Shown here: positions 8,521 through 16,902 of the stretch, in pieces | Layout: the number at the start of each line of letters is the position of its first letter | Position numbering within the stretch: the first letter of the stretch is position 1 | Source: Acidobacteriota bacterium | Lineage (GTDB): Bacteria; Acidobacteriota; UBA6911; RPQK01; DATIPO01 | Direction of reading: 5' to 3' | DNA: 64,000 nucleotides | NCBI GenBank assembly: GCA_035471785.1 | Contig: DATIPQ010000038.1 | Location: 62,001 to 126,000, forward strand | Notes under the pieces: model-generated | The model's input: only the letters and a program-made list of their open reading frames with translations | What the model was told of the DNA's origin: nothing | Database searches by the model: none | Translations under genes and position numbers: made by a program

Positions 8521-9831
8521 ATGAGATCTGCCCTCGTCGCCCTTATCGTGCTGCTCGCCCTGGGCTCGGCCGGATATTTCTGGCAGGACGAAGCGGAAGC
8601 CTGGGTAACTTCCTACCTGGATCCCTCCCAGGAGGAACCGGTGCCGACCCTGCGTCTGGAAACGCGGCCCTATGAGGTGCGGGTTCCGGCCCACGGAGAA
8701 TTAACCGGCCTGGAGACGACCCCCATGCTGGCTCCCCGCATCCGCGGCAGCTCGCTCAAGCTGGCCTGGATTGTCGAAGAGGGATCGATTGTCGACGAAG
8801 GCGACCTGCTGGTGCGCTTCGACAACACCGACGCCCAAATCGCTCTGGAGCAGAACCGAAATACGGTTTCATCTTTCAGCCGGCAGATCGAGCAGTCCGA
8901 CAGCGATGCCAAGACCCAGGAAGAAATTCTCAAGCTGGACCGCCACGAGGCCGACCTGGAGCTCGATTACGCCCAAAGACAGATCCGCCGCGACGAGACC
9001 ATCTTCTCGCTCCAGGAGATTCAGGAGTCGGTGGTCAGCGCCGCCTTGGCCGAGTTCAAGAAAGAGAACATCGAAAGCAAGGGCACCATTCGCAGACGCG
9101 TCTCCCAGGCCGACAAGCAGATCCTGCAGATCCAGCGCGACAACGCCGAGTCGGAGGTCGAGATCGCGCAGGAAGTCCTCAATTCGCTGGAATTGCGGGC
9201 TCCTTCCCAGGGCGTGGCCATTCACAGCCGCAGAGGCTTCTCGCGACTCGAGGTGGGCTCTCAGGTATGGGGAGGCATGCCGCTTCTCGAACTGGCTGCG
9301 CTTTACAAGTTTCAGGCCGAACTGCAGGTGCTGGAAACCGAGGTCAGCGGCATCGAGCCGGGCGCCCAGGTGGAGCTGCGCATTGCCGCTTTCCCCGACA
9401 GAGTCTTCCAGGGAGAGGTGCGCCAACTGGCCAAAGCGCCTCAGCAGGTGGACCGCCAAGATCCGCGCAAGTATTTCACCTGCCACGTGCTCCTGGAAGA
9501 CGTGCCCCTCGAACTCATGCGCCAGATGAAGACCGGAATGCGGGTGGAGGGCGAAATCCGCCTGCAGCAGACAGAAGACGCCATCATCTTGCCCAAAAGC
9601 GCCGTGATCAAGAAAGACAAGGACTTTCTCGTCTTCGTCCAGCAGGGCCAGGATTTCCAGGAGCGCCAGATCGAGATCCTGGAGAGCGACCACGGATTCT
9701 ACTTGGTCAAGGGAGTCGAAGAAGGCGAGGTGGTGGCCCTCCGCCACCCCTTCGAAGACCAGAAACTGCACCTGCCTGACTTCAGTGCGCCGGCCCGAAG
9801 CAGCAGCCAGCGCTTCATCATGATCATGTAA
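8521..9831 (+). CDS. HlyD/MacA-type efflux periplasmic adaptor
   Basis: 436 residues. An N-terminal membrane anchor (VALIVLLALGSAGYFW) is followed by lipoyl halves (IVDEGDLLVRFDNTDAQI and LRAPSQGVAIHSRRG) flanking a long alpha-helical hairpin rich in Glu, Gln and Arg, then a beta-barrel and a membrane-proximal domain (IILPKSAVIKKDKDFLVFV). It is the third adaptor module in this operon. A Shine-Dalgarno (aaggagg, 8501-8507) overlaps the stop codon of the preceding gene. The permease gene begins 18 bases downstream. Substrate unknown; the likely role is linking the inner-membrane permease to an outer-membrane channel encoded elsewhere. Confidence 0.88.
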   Translation: MRSALVALIVLLALGSAGYFWQDEAEAWVTSYLDPSQEEPVPTLRLETRPYEVRVPAHGELTGLETTPMLAPRIRGSSLKLAWIVEEGSIVDEGDLLVRFDNTDAQIALEQNRNTVSSFSRQIEQSDSDAKTQEEILKLDRHEADLELDYAQRQIRRDETIFSLQEIQESVVSAALAEFKKENIESKGTIRRRVSQADKQILQIQRDNAESEVEIAQEVLNSLELRAPSQGVAIHSRRGFSRLEVGSQVWGGMPLLELAALYKFQAELQVLETEVSGIEPGAQVELRIAAFPDRVFQGEVRQLAKAPQQVDRQDPRKYFTCHVLLEDVPLELMRQMKTGMRVEGEIRLQQTEDAIILPKSAVIKKDKDFLVFVQQGQDFQERQIEILESDHGFYLVKGVEEGEVVALRHPFEDQKLHLPDFSAPARSSSQRFIMIM

Positions 9832-9849
9832 GGCCTGAGTCGAGTCCTG

Positions 9850-11085
9850 ATGTTACTTCTTGAAGCCATAAAGATCGCCTTCGCCAACCTGACCCGCCAC
9901 AAGCTGCGCACGGTGCTGACCATGCTGGGCATTATCTTCGGGGTGGCGGCCGTCCTCTCCATGCTCTCCATCGGCGCCGGCGCCGAGCAGGAGGCCCTCT
10001 CGGTCATCCAGAAAATGGGTCTTCGCAACATCATCGTGCAGGCCAAGGACTTCGAAGAGGAGGAGTTGAAGGTGCTGCGTCAGGATTCTCCGGGCTTGAG
10101 CCGGCGCGACATGCAGGCCCTCAGGAGAGCCCTGCCGCCGGGGACGCTGGTCGTGGGAAAGCGCAAGCTCAAGACTTACCAGATCGTGTCCGCTCAGGGG
10201 AAATCCGACTCGGCCGTTTACGGGGTCGGAGCCCTCTTCCCCCACGTCTCGAGCGTAAGCGTGGTGGAAGGCGCCTTTTTCCTGCCCATCGACGAACATC
10301 AGGCCCACCAGGTCTGCGTGCTGGGTACCACCGCCCGCCGCAAGCTTTTCGGCGTCAGCGACGCCGTGGGGGAGCAGGTCAAGATCAACGACGAGTGGTT
10401 CACCGTCATCGGAGTGCTGGCCGACCAGACCATCGAGCGGGAAGAATTCGAGGGGGTCAAGGTCAGCAATCCCAACAATGACATCCTGGTGCCCCTGGAG
10501 ACCCTTCTCAGCAAGTTCGAGCTGAAGCCCTTCGAGGACGAGTTGGACGAGGTGGTGGTGCGCATTCCGGAGTCGGCGGACCTGAAGACCCAGGCCGCCC
10601 TCATCTCGGGAATGATGGCCAGCATGCACCGGCAGATCGACGATTTCTCCCTGGTAGTGCCCGAGCGCCTCCTGCAGCAGCAGCGGCAGACCCAGCGCAT
10701 CTTCAACATCGTCATGGGCGCCATCGCCTCCATCTCCCTGCTGGTGGGCGGCATCGGCATTATGAACATCATGCTGGCTTCAGTGCTGGAGCGCACCAGC
10801 GAGATCGGGCTGAGGCGCGCCCTGGGAGCCCGCCAGCGCGATGTCAGCCGTCAGTTCGTGATGGAAGCCGTGGCCATTTCCCTGGCCGGAGCGCTGCTGG
10901 GAATCTCGCTGGGATACGGAATCTCAGAACTCGTCTCGGCCTATTCCGGCTGGCCTACCATCGTAACGCCGCTATCCATCGTGCTGGGCGTGGGCGTCTC
11001 CAGCACCGTGGGACTGGTCTTCGGCATCTACCCCGCCCGCCAGGCCTCGCGGATTTCGCCCATTGAAGCCTTGCGCTACGAATAA
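9850..11085 (+). CDS. MacB-like ABC transporter permease (no ATPase domain)
   Basis: 411 residues with the MacB/FtsX layout: N-terminal transmembrane helix (LRTVLTMLGIIFGVAAVLSM), a periplasmic MacB core domain of about 220 residues, then three C-terminal helices around IASISLLVGGIGIMNIM and the signature ERTSEIGLRRALGA. Unlike MacB it has no nucleotide-binding domain, and no ATPase gene lies between 6 and 11.1 kb. The energy-coupling subunit must therefore be encoded elsewhere, or the permease acts as a mechanotransmitter with a distant ATPase. It ends the export operon and is convergent with the response regulator gene. Confidence 0.87.
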   Translation: MLLLEAIKIAFANLTRHKLRTVLTMLGIIFGVAAVLSMLSIGAGAEQEALSVIQKMGLRNIIVQAKDFEEEELKVLRQDSPGLSRRDMQALRRALPPGTLVVGKRKLKTYQIVSAQGKSDSAVYGVGALFPHVSSVSVVEGAFFLPIDEHQAHQVCVLGTTARRKLFGVSDAVGEQVKINDEWFTVIGVLADQTIEREEFEGVKVSNPNNDILVPLETLLSKFELKPFEDELDEVVVRIPESADLKTQAALISGMMASMHRQIDDFSLVVPERLLQQQRQTQRIFNIVMGAIASISLLVGGIGIMNIMLASVLERTSEIGLRRALGARQRDVSRQFVMEAVAISLAGALLGISLGYGISELVSAYSGWPTIVTPLSIVLGVGVSSTVGLVFGIYPARQASRISPIEALRYE

Positions 11086-11148
11086 GCGAAAGAACACTCC
11101 CTCCACCGCCATTCCCGAACTTGGCCCGTGTGTGAACATGTTGGCCGC

Positions 11149-11742
11149 CTAGTGGCCCTGGCGGTAGGGAGGCAGCTTGCGCACCACCGTTCCCTCCTCT
11201 TCCCCCGCCATCCGGTCAAGACGGTCGTTGAGGGCTTCCAGACCTTCGCTGAGGGTGCGGTTGAGGCGGGAGAGTTCCATGCGGATGGTACTGAGATCTT
11301 CCAGATTGCGGTTGAGTGCGTCTAGGCGCTCGTGGATGCGGCGGTTCTCTTCAACCAGGCGCACCTTGTCGCTCATGTTGTGAAGCAGGATCTCGACCTC
11401 GTCGAAATTGAAGGGCTTGGTGACGTAGTCGTAGGCTCCCACCCGGATGGCCTTGAGGGCCGTCTCCAGCGAGGCGTATCCGGTCATGACGGCGGCCACG
11501 ATGTCGGGCTGACTGGCCTTGGCGGTGCGTACCACTTCCAACCCGTCGCCGTCGGGCAACTTGAGGTCGGTCAACAGCATGTGGCAGGAATAGGCAGCGT
11601 CTTCCAGCAGCTCTCTGGCCTCGCGGCAGCTACCGCAATAGCTGACCTGATATCCCTCATCCTGGAGGAATTCCGCCAAAGCGGCTCTCAGGTCTTCGTC
11701 GTCGTCGACCAGCAGCACGGACAATCGGTGGCCATCATTCAT
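11149..11742 (-). CDS. Response regulator, receiver domain plus coiled coil
   Basis: 197 residues. A CheY-like receiver (1-125) has the acidic pair near residue 13, phospho-acceptor Asp59 (LLTDLKLPDGDG), Thr87 (MTGYAS) and Lys109 (TKPF). Instead of a DNA-binding output domain, residues 125-180 are a predicted coiled coil with heptad-like Leu spacing (ENRRIHERLDALNRNLEDL), and the tail is short and basic. It probably signals by protein contact or dimerisation. It lies 21 bases after the histidine kinase gene in the same direction and is the obvious cognate partner. Confidence 0.88.
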   Translation of the reverse strand: MNDGHRLSVLLVDDDEDLRAALAEFLQDEGYQVSYCGSCREARELLEDAAYSCHMLLTDLKLPDGDGLEVVRTAKASQPDIVAAVMTGYASLETALKAIRVGAYDYVTKPFNFDEVEILLHNMSDKVRLVEENRRIHERLDALNRNLEDLSTIRMELSRLNRTLSEGLEALNDRLDRMAGEEEGTVVRKLPPYRQGH

Positions 11743-11763
11743 AGCGATCCTCAGGCGGCGCCT

Positions 11764-12855
11764 TTAAAGCTGCTTGGGGCTGTTGGGCAAGCGGACCACG
11801 AAATCCACTCCGCTGCGGGCGCTCTCTACGCTCAGTGTTCCTCCGTGGCGCTCTACCGCCATGCGGCAGAAATTAAACCCGATACCGTTGCCCGCGTCCA
11901 CACCCAGCGCTCTCCACTTGTCGTGGGCGTAGGGCTGCAGCAGCACCAACGCCTTATCGGCGTCGAAGGATGCCTCCTTGACCCCGACCTTGATTTCCAT
12001 CTGCTCCTCGACCCGCCGGGCGCTGACCTCGACGCCGCCTCCTTTGGGCGTCACCCGGGCCGCCACCTTGAGCAGATTCTCCAGCACCCGTCCCATGATT
12101 GAGGGGTCCATCTCCAGCGAGGTCTCGGTGTGGCGCAGATCCAATTGCAGTTGGATGTTCTTTTTCTCCAGGCTTGAGGGAGGGTTCTCGAGCACTTCCC
12201 GCAGCACGGCCCCCACGCCCAGCGTAACCAGGCTCACCCTCAGTTCCCGCTCGCGCAGCCGGTTGGCGTCGAGCAGGTTCTGGATCATGCCGATCAACTC
12301 TTCGCAGTTTTGGGTCAGGCGTCCAACGCCCACTTGAAAGCGATCGGAGTTGCCTTTCTCCCACCAGCGCTCCAGCATGCCCAGGTCCATGAGCATGACG
12401 GTGAGAGGACTCTTCATGTCGTGGACCAGCTTTTGCATTAGGCTTTCGCGTGCCTTTTGCTGCAGGCGTTGCTCTTTGAGCTGCTGCCGGCGGCGCAGCG
12501 AAGAGGCCCGGCAGCACAGGCGCTGCGAGAGATGGGCAAGGGTCTCGGCGTCCCATTGGGCCACGGGAAACCACTCCATGTCGAAGTCGTGGCGGCGAGC
12601 CGGCAGCGAGCCGGAGCCGAGCGCCGCCTGGGGATGATCGGCGGGAAAGGCTGCCAGGACGGGCACGCCCCGCTCTACGGCCTCATCCAGCAGTCCCGGC
12701 CAGGTCGGAAACTGCTCGGATGCCTCCAGCAACAGCAGGTGTTCCTCCTCCCCCGCCTCCTCTGAAGAAGGGGCCAGGATCTCCCACTGCCGGGATCGCA
12801 AGGCGGCCAGCGCTCGCCCCCAGGCCGCCGACGCCGCCAAACGTAGCTTGTACAT
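11764..12855 (-). CDS. Soluble sensor histidine kinase
   Basis: About 363 residues. The first 110 residues resemble a degenerate receiver-like alpha/beta domain without a clear phospho-Asp. Then come a coiled linker, an H-box with His145 (QKLVHDMKSPLTV), an N-box-like segment (VLENLLKVA) and a G-box (DAGNGIGFNFC). The protein ends in an ATPase-fold segment typical of HisKA/HATPase_c kinases. No membrane helices are seen, so it probably senses a cytoplasmic or protein signal. The ATG at 12855 is preferred over a TTG at 12885. It is divergent from motA, about 190 bases away, which hints at a motility link, but this is not shown. Confidence 0.82.
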   Translation of the reverse strand: MYKLRLAASAAWGRALAALRSRQWEILAPSSEEAGEEEHLLLLEASEQFPTWPGLLDEAVERGVPVLAAFPADHPQAALGSGSLPARRHDFDMEWFPVAQWDAETLAHLSQRLCCRASSLRRRQQLKEQRLQQKARESLMQKLVHDMKSPLTVMLMDLGMLERWWEKGNSDRFQVGVGRLTQNCEELIGMIQNLLDANRLRERELRVSLVTLGVGAVLREVLENPPSSLEKKNIQLQLDLRHTETSLEMDPSIMGRVLENLLKVAARVTPKGGGVEVSARRVEEQMEIKVGVKEASFDADKALVLLQPYAHDKWRALGVDAGNGIGFNFCRMAVERHGGTLSVESARSGVDFVVRLPNSPKQL

Positions 12856-12980
12856 GGTGTTCACCACTTCTCGGAGCGCCCTCAAGCGTTGAAAAGAAGG
12901 CGCTTGGCCATTAAATCATACCCCCCTGTGAACAGAGGGAATTTCTCGGCGGGAGGCTTGCGTGGGCGGGGAATTACCTC

Positions 12981-13008
12981 TAAAGCCGGACCCCTGCCAG
13001 GCCGAAGA
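12981..13008 (+). promoter_or_regulatory. Sigma-28 (FliA)-type promoter of motAB
   Basis: taaa (12981-12984), 16 bases, then gccgaaga (13001-13008): close to the flagellar class 3 consensus TAAA-N15-GCCGATAA. It lies 34 bases upstream of the motA start. The fliC leader has a matching element with identical 16-base spacing. Confidence 0.7.
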
Positions 13009-13042
13009 GCGGAGTGAACGGGTTTCAACCTGTGAGGGCTTC

Positions 13043-13834
13043 ATGGATCTTGGAACAATCATCGGAATCATCCTGGGGATCGTCCTGGTGACGACGGCCA
13101 TTATGCTGGGCGGCGATCCCAAGCTGTTCATCAATGTTCAGGGCATGCTCATCGTGGTGGGCGGAACGGTGGCCACCACCCTGGTGCGGTTCCCCATGCC
13201 GCGTGTCCTCAAGATGATGAACGTGGTCAAGAACGCCTTCACGCACCGCCTCGCCGCGCCCGACGAAATCATCGAGGAACTCATCCGCATCGCCCGCATC
13301 GCCCGCAAAGAAGGCGTCCTGGCTCTGGAAGAAGAAAAGACCGACGACGAGTTCTTGCAGCAGGGGATCCTGCTGGTGGTGGACGGAAACGATACCGAGG
13401 CCATCGAGGACATCCTGCGTACCGATATCCGCTATCTGCAGAGCCGCCACCGCGACGGGCGGGACATCCTCAAAGCCATGGGGGAGTCGGCTCCTGCGTT
13501 CGGAATGATCGGAACGCTCATCGGACTGGTGATCATGCTGGCCAACATGGAGGACGTCTCTTCCTTGGGTCCGGCCATGGCGGTGGCCATTCTGACCACC
13601 CTTTACGGCGCCTTGATCGCCAATGTACTGGCGCTGCCGCTGGCCAAGAAACTGGAGATCCGCAGCAAGGAAGAAACGCTCAACCGTCAGTTGATGCTGG
13701 TCGGGCTGCTTTCCATTCAAAAAGGAGACAACCCGCGCATCATGGAAACCGTCATGCGCGCCTTTCTCAGAAAGCCTTCCGCCTCGCCGGAGCCTCCGCC
13801 TGAGCAGGCGCCCAAGCAAGCCGAGGCCGCCTGA
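13043..13834 (+). CDS. motA: Flagellar motor stator protein MotA
   Basis: 263 residues with four membrane segments: 1-25 (LGTIIGIILGIVLVTTAIML), about 33-50, and two later ones containing APAFGMIGTLIGLVIML and PAMAVAILTTLYGALIANV. These carry the conserved Pro and Thr residues of the stator channel. The cytoplasmic loop between helices 2 and 3 carries the charged residues expected to contact FliG. It forms the ion-conducting stator with MotB. The ATG at 13043 is used because it starts the first helix and follows a gaggg Shine-Dalgarno; a longer in-frame extension upstream is not conserved in the family. The stop overlaps the motB start by one base (TGATG), so translation is probably coupled. 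Confidence 0.95.
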   Translation: MDLGTIIGIILGIVLVTTAIMLGGDPKLFINVQGMLIVVGGTVATTLVRFPMPRVLKMMNVVKNAFTHRLAAPDEIIEELIRIARIARKEGVLALEEEKTDDEFLQQGILLVVDGNDTEAIEDILRTDIRYLQSRHRDGRDILKAMGESAPAFGMIGTLIGLVIMLANMEDVSSLGPAMAVAILTTLYGALIANVLALPLAKKLEIRSKEETLNRQLMLVGLLSIQKGDNPRIMETVMRAFLRKPSASPEPPPEQAPKQAEAA

Positions 13835-14604
13835 TGAACTGGCAGGACGCTTTCGATGAAGAAGAGCAGGAACAAGGGGCGCCCGCCTGGGTGGTCACCT
13901 TCGGCGACATGATGTCGCTGTTGTTGACCTTCTTCGTCCTTCTGCTTTCCTTCTCCGAGATCGACAAAGTGGCCTTTGCCCAGATCATGGGATCGCTTAA
14001 GACCGCTTTCGGCGTGCAGACCATCGAAGTGATGGTCAATCCTCCTGACGGACCTGAGAAAATGCCCGTTCCCATGGAAGGCAACGCTTCCGGAGACGGA
14101 CTGCTCGACAAGCTGCGCTCCATTCTCCCCGGAGCTTTCGCAGGAGGAAAAACCGGAGACGACGAGGGAGAAGGCGATGCCCGCGTAACGATCAGCTTCC
14201 CCGGCCGGCTGCTCTTCCAATCCGGGGAGTCGACCATCCAGACGCCCTTCTACGCCACCCTGGACGTCATCGCCGATTTCATGAAGAAAGAGCGCGACCT
14301 TCAGTTGCAGGTGTTCGGCCACACCGACAACCGCCCCATCGCTACCCGACGTTTTTACGACAACTGGGAATTGTCGGCCTCACGGGCCAGCCAGGTGGTC
14401 AAGTACCTGATCGACAAAGGAGTGGAGCGCAACCGTCTGGTGGCGGTGGGTTTCGCCGACACGCGGCCGGTGGCGGCCAACGACAGCCCCGTCAACCGGG
14501 AAAGGAACCGGCGGGTGGAGTTTCTTTTCATCGAGGGCACTGAGCCCGGAGAATACGAGGTGCTGGGCGCGGGAGAAGCGCGCAGCTTCGAGGCAGCGCA
14601 ATAG
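13834..14604 (+). CDS. motB: Flagellar motor stator protein MotB (OmpA-like peptidoglycan anchor)
   Basis: 256 residues: a short cytoplasmic N-terminus, a single membrane helix (MMSLLLTFFVLLLSF) preceded by the essential ion-binding Asp25 (TFGDMM), a linker, and a C-terminal OmpA/MotB peptidoglycan-binding domain (LQVFGHTDNRPI, SASRASQVVKYL, NRERNRRVEFLF). With MotA it makes the stator that powers flagellar rotation. Whether H+ or Na+ is used cannot be decided safely from the sequence. Confidence 0.95.
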   Translation: MNWQDAFDEEEQEQGAPAWVVTFGDMMSLLLTFFVLLLSFSEIDKVAFAQIMGSLKTAFGVQTIEVMVNPPDGPEKMPVPMEGNASGDGLLDKLRSILPGAFAGGKTGDDEGEGDARVTISFPGRLLFQSGESTIQTPFYATLDVIADFMKKERDLQLQVFGHTDNRPIATRRFYDNWELSASRASQVVKYLIDKGVERNRLVAVGFADTRPVAANDSPVNRERNRRVEFLFIEGTEPGEYEVLGAGEARSFEAAQ

Positions 14605-14613
14605 GAGGCTCTT

Positions 14614-15774
14614 TTGCAGAAATCGGTGGAAAAGAGCCAAGGGACGGCCCCGCGGCCAACGGAAGGTGAACGATCGATGGGCATCATGACGCTTGGGGAA
14701 AGCCAGTTGCCGGGGATGGACCCGGCGGAACGGATCCTGGTGGTGGACGACGAACCCCTGGTGCGCGATCTGCTCTCCAGCTACCTGCGCGGCGCCGGAT
14801 ACGTCTGTGAAACCGCCCGCAGCGGACGTGAAGCGCTTGAGAAGCTGGACCGGCAACCGGCCTCGCTGGTCATTGCCGACATCCGCATGCCCGAATTGAA
14901 CGGCCTGCAACTGCTCGACAACCTGGTCGACCAACATCCCGATACCGCCGCCATCATGATCACGGCGGTTGCCGACATGGAAACGGCCGTGGGGACCATG
15001 AAGGTTGGGGCCTACGACTACATCACCAAGCCCTTCAACCTGGACAAGGTGGCGGGGGCCGTCAGCAGCGCCCTGGACAAGCGGCGCCAAGTCCTGCAGC
15101 AGCGCGAGTCTTCGCTCAGGCTGGAAAAGCTGGTGGACGAAAAGAGCACTCAGCTCAAAGACGCCATCTACGATCTCAAAGACCATCGCGAAATGACCCT
15201 GGACGTGCTCATGAAGGTGCTTGACGCCCGCGGGCATGAAACCCAGAGGCACTCCCAGCGGGTGCGCGCCTACACCCTGCGCCTGGCCGATGCCATGGAT
15301 TTCCCGTCCGAAGAGCGGGTGGCGCTGGGCCGGGGGGCCTTGCTGCACGACATCGGCAAGGTGGGCATCCCGGACTCCATTCTGCTCAAGCCGGGACGCC
15401 TGACGCCCGAGGAATGGGAGCGCATGAAGGAGCACACCACCATCGGCTACCAGATTCTCAAGGGCGTGCGCTTCCTGGACCGGGTCGCCGATATGGTGCT
15501 CTCCCATCATGAACGCTGGGACGGCAAGGGCTATCCGCGCGGACTGAAGGGCGATCAAGTGCCCCTGGAAGCCCGCATGTTCTCGATCCTGGACGCCTTC
15601 GACGCCATGACTTCCAACCGTCCCTACCGTGACGCCCTGTCGGTCGAATACGCATCGCGCGAGATTTCAGCCAACGCGGGCAAGCAGTTCGATCCCGACG
15701 TGGTCAAGCACTTCCTCGAGGTTCCCGTCGAGGACTGGATGGAAATCGGCGCCGAATACCGGGAAAAAGTCTAA
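14614..15774 (+). CDS. Response regulator with HD-GYP cyclic-di-GMP phosphodiesterase domain
   Basis: 386 residues. The receiver domain (about 40-155) has phospho-acceptor Asp89 (VIADIRMPE) and Lys139 (TKPFNL). A coiled linker leads to an HD-GYP domain (about 190-385) with His245-Asp246 (LLHDIGKVGIPD) and the signature HHERWDGKGYP at 299-309. Such proteins hydrolyse cyclic di-GMP, favouring motility. The TTG start at 14614 is preferred because it sits five bases after an aggagg that overlaps the motB stop; an ATG at 14677 is an alternative. Position between motB and fliC suggests control of the motile/sessile switch. Confidence 0.92.
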   Translation: MQKSVEKSQGTAPRPTEGERSMGIMTLGESQLPGMDPAERILVVDDEPLVRDLLSSYLRGAGYVCETARSGREALEKLDRQPASLVIADIRMPELNGLQLLDNLVDQHPDTAAIMITAVADMETAVGTMKVGAYDYITKPFNLDKVAGAVSSALDKRRQVLQQRESSLRLEKLVDEKSTQLKDAIYDLKDHREMTLDVLMKVLDARGHETQRHSQRVRAYTLRLADAMDFPSEERVALGRGALLHDIGKVGIPDSILLKPGRLTPEEWERMKEHTTIGYQILKGVRFLDRVADMVLSHHERWDGKGYPRGLKGDQVPLEARMFSILDAFDAMTSNRPYRDALSVEYASREISANAGKQFDPDVVKHFLEVPVEDWMEIGAEYREKV

Positions 15775-15800
15775 GCGCCCTTTTTTTGGTCTCCGCCCCC

Positions 15801-15828
15801 TATAGTTCCCCGCCCCCTCTGCCGATAG
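15801..15828 (+). promoter_or_regulatory. Sigma-28 (FliA)-type promoter of fliC
   Basis: tata (15801-15804), 16 bases, then gccgatag (15821-15828), seven of eight bases matching GCCGATAA. It lies 60 bases upstream of the flagellin start. The first tetramer deviates at one position from TAAA. Confidence 0.78.
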
Positions 15829-15887
15829 GTTAAGCGGAAATAGTACTCGGCAAGGACGCCGACCAACCAATTCACGGAGGAAAAAAA

Positions 15888-16754
15888 ATGGGTTTCTTTA
15901 GTGTTCTCAACAACACCTCGAGTCTCATCGCTCTGCAGGAATCGACCGCTAGCGGCGTGGGTCTGCAAAACACGCTGGCCAAGCTGTCGTCGGGAAAGCG
16001 TCTTTTCCGATCTGCCGAGGACCCGGCCGGACTGGCCATCGCTGACGGCTTGAGGGGGCAAATCCGCACCCTTCAACAGGCCGTGCGCAACGCCAACGAC
16101 GCTCAAGGCTTCTTGCAGACCGGTGACAGCGCGCTCTCCAGCGTCCAGAACATCCTGACGCGTGCCGCTTCGCTGGCCGCTCAAGCCGCTTCGGACACCA
16201 ATTCGGGGCAGTACGACGCCATCGAAAACGAGTTGGAGCAGCTCTTCTCCGAAATCGACCGTATCGGGGGCGGAACTGAATTCAACGGGATTCAGATTTT
16301 CGTCGACACCACCCGCGAGATCTTCGTGGGCGACACCCAGAACGCTACCGGCAACAACGCCACCATCTCTTTCTCGACTTCGGGACTGAGCGTCAGCGGA
16401 CTGGGCTTTACCGGCACCGGCGCTCAGGTTTCGGTGGCCACCGGCGGCGCCGTGACCGTTTCCATCGGCTCGGGCGGGGACGCCCAGGCTCTGCTGGAAG
16501 ACATCGAGTCGGCCATCGACCTGGTAGCCGAGAAGCGCGGCAACTTCGGCTCGCAGCTCAACCGTCTGGACAACGCCCTCAGCGTGATCTCATCCCAGAT
16601 CCAGAACCTGACGGCAGCCGAGTCGCAGATCCGCGACGCCAACCTGGCGGAGGAAATCACCAACCTGACCAAGTTCCAGATCTTGACCCAGTCGGGTATC
16701 GCGTCCTTGGCTCAGGCCAATCAGAGTCAGCAGTCCGTCTTGTCGCTCTTCTAA
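15888..16754 (+). CDS. fliC: Flagellin
   Basis: 288 residues. The N-terminal D0/D1 region (about 1-140) contains LSSGKRLFRSAEDPAGLAIA and the heptad pattern of axial proteins. The C-terminal D1/D0 region (about 200-288) contains SQIRDANLAEEITNLTKFQI and ends in SVLSLF. The central domain is short (about 60 residues) and rich in Gly, Ser, Thr and Ala, a plausible site for O-glycosylation by the locus downstream. A strong ggagg lies ahead of the ATG, and a sigma-28-type promoter and a terminator hairpin flank the gene. Confidence 0.97.
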   Translation: MGFFSVLNNTSSLIALQESTASGVGLQNTLAKLSSGKRLFRSAEDPAGLAIADGLRGQIRTLQQAVRNANDAQGFLQTGDSALSSVQNILTRAASLAAQAASDTNSGQYDAIENELEQLFSEIDRIGGGTEFNGIQIFVDTTREIFVGDTQNATGNNATISFSTSGLSVSGLGFTGTGAQVSVATGGAVTVSIGSGGDAQALLEDIESAIDLVAEKRGNFGSQLNRLDNALSVISSQIQNLTAAESQIRDANLAEEITNLTKFQILTQSGIASLAQANQSQQSVLSLF

Positions 16755-16782
16755 GCGGGAGCCTTCAAGTCGTGATTTCTCA

Positions 16783-16804
16783 AGGCCCCGCTCCGGCGGG
16801 GCCT
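16783..16804 (+). terminator. Terminator hairpin after fliC
   Basis: A perfect 9-bp GC-rich stem (aggccccgc / gcggggcct) with a four-base loop tccg, 28 bases after the flagellin stop. It has no T tract, so it may weaken rather than end transcription, or work with Rho. Confidence 0.6.
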
Positions 16805-16824
16805 GAGCCCGTTTAGGCGCATGC

Positions 16825-16848
16825 TCAAGAAATAGCAAAATTTCTTGA
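16825..16848. promoter_or_regulatory. Inverted repeat upstream of flaG
   Basis: Perfect 9-bp inverted repeat tcaagaaat / atttcttga around a six-base centre, 55 bases before the flaG start. AT-rich in a GC-rich setting. It could be an operator or an RNA hairpin; function unknown. Confidence 0.45.
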
Positions 16849-16902
16849 CGGCGAAAAATAGCGGCCCGACCCCTCGGCAACAAGCCGAAAAGGACGGAGA
16901 TT

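Noticed and set aside
14380-15558. 392-codon open frame antisense to motB and the HD-GYP gene
   Set aside because: It runs opposite two well-conserved genes and has no recognisable domain.
16851-16902. Sigma-28 promoter before flaG
   Set aside because: A gccgaaaa box exists at 16884-16891 but no TAAA-like box at 15-16 bases upstream, and it overlaps the ribosome-binding region.
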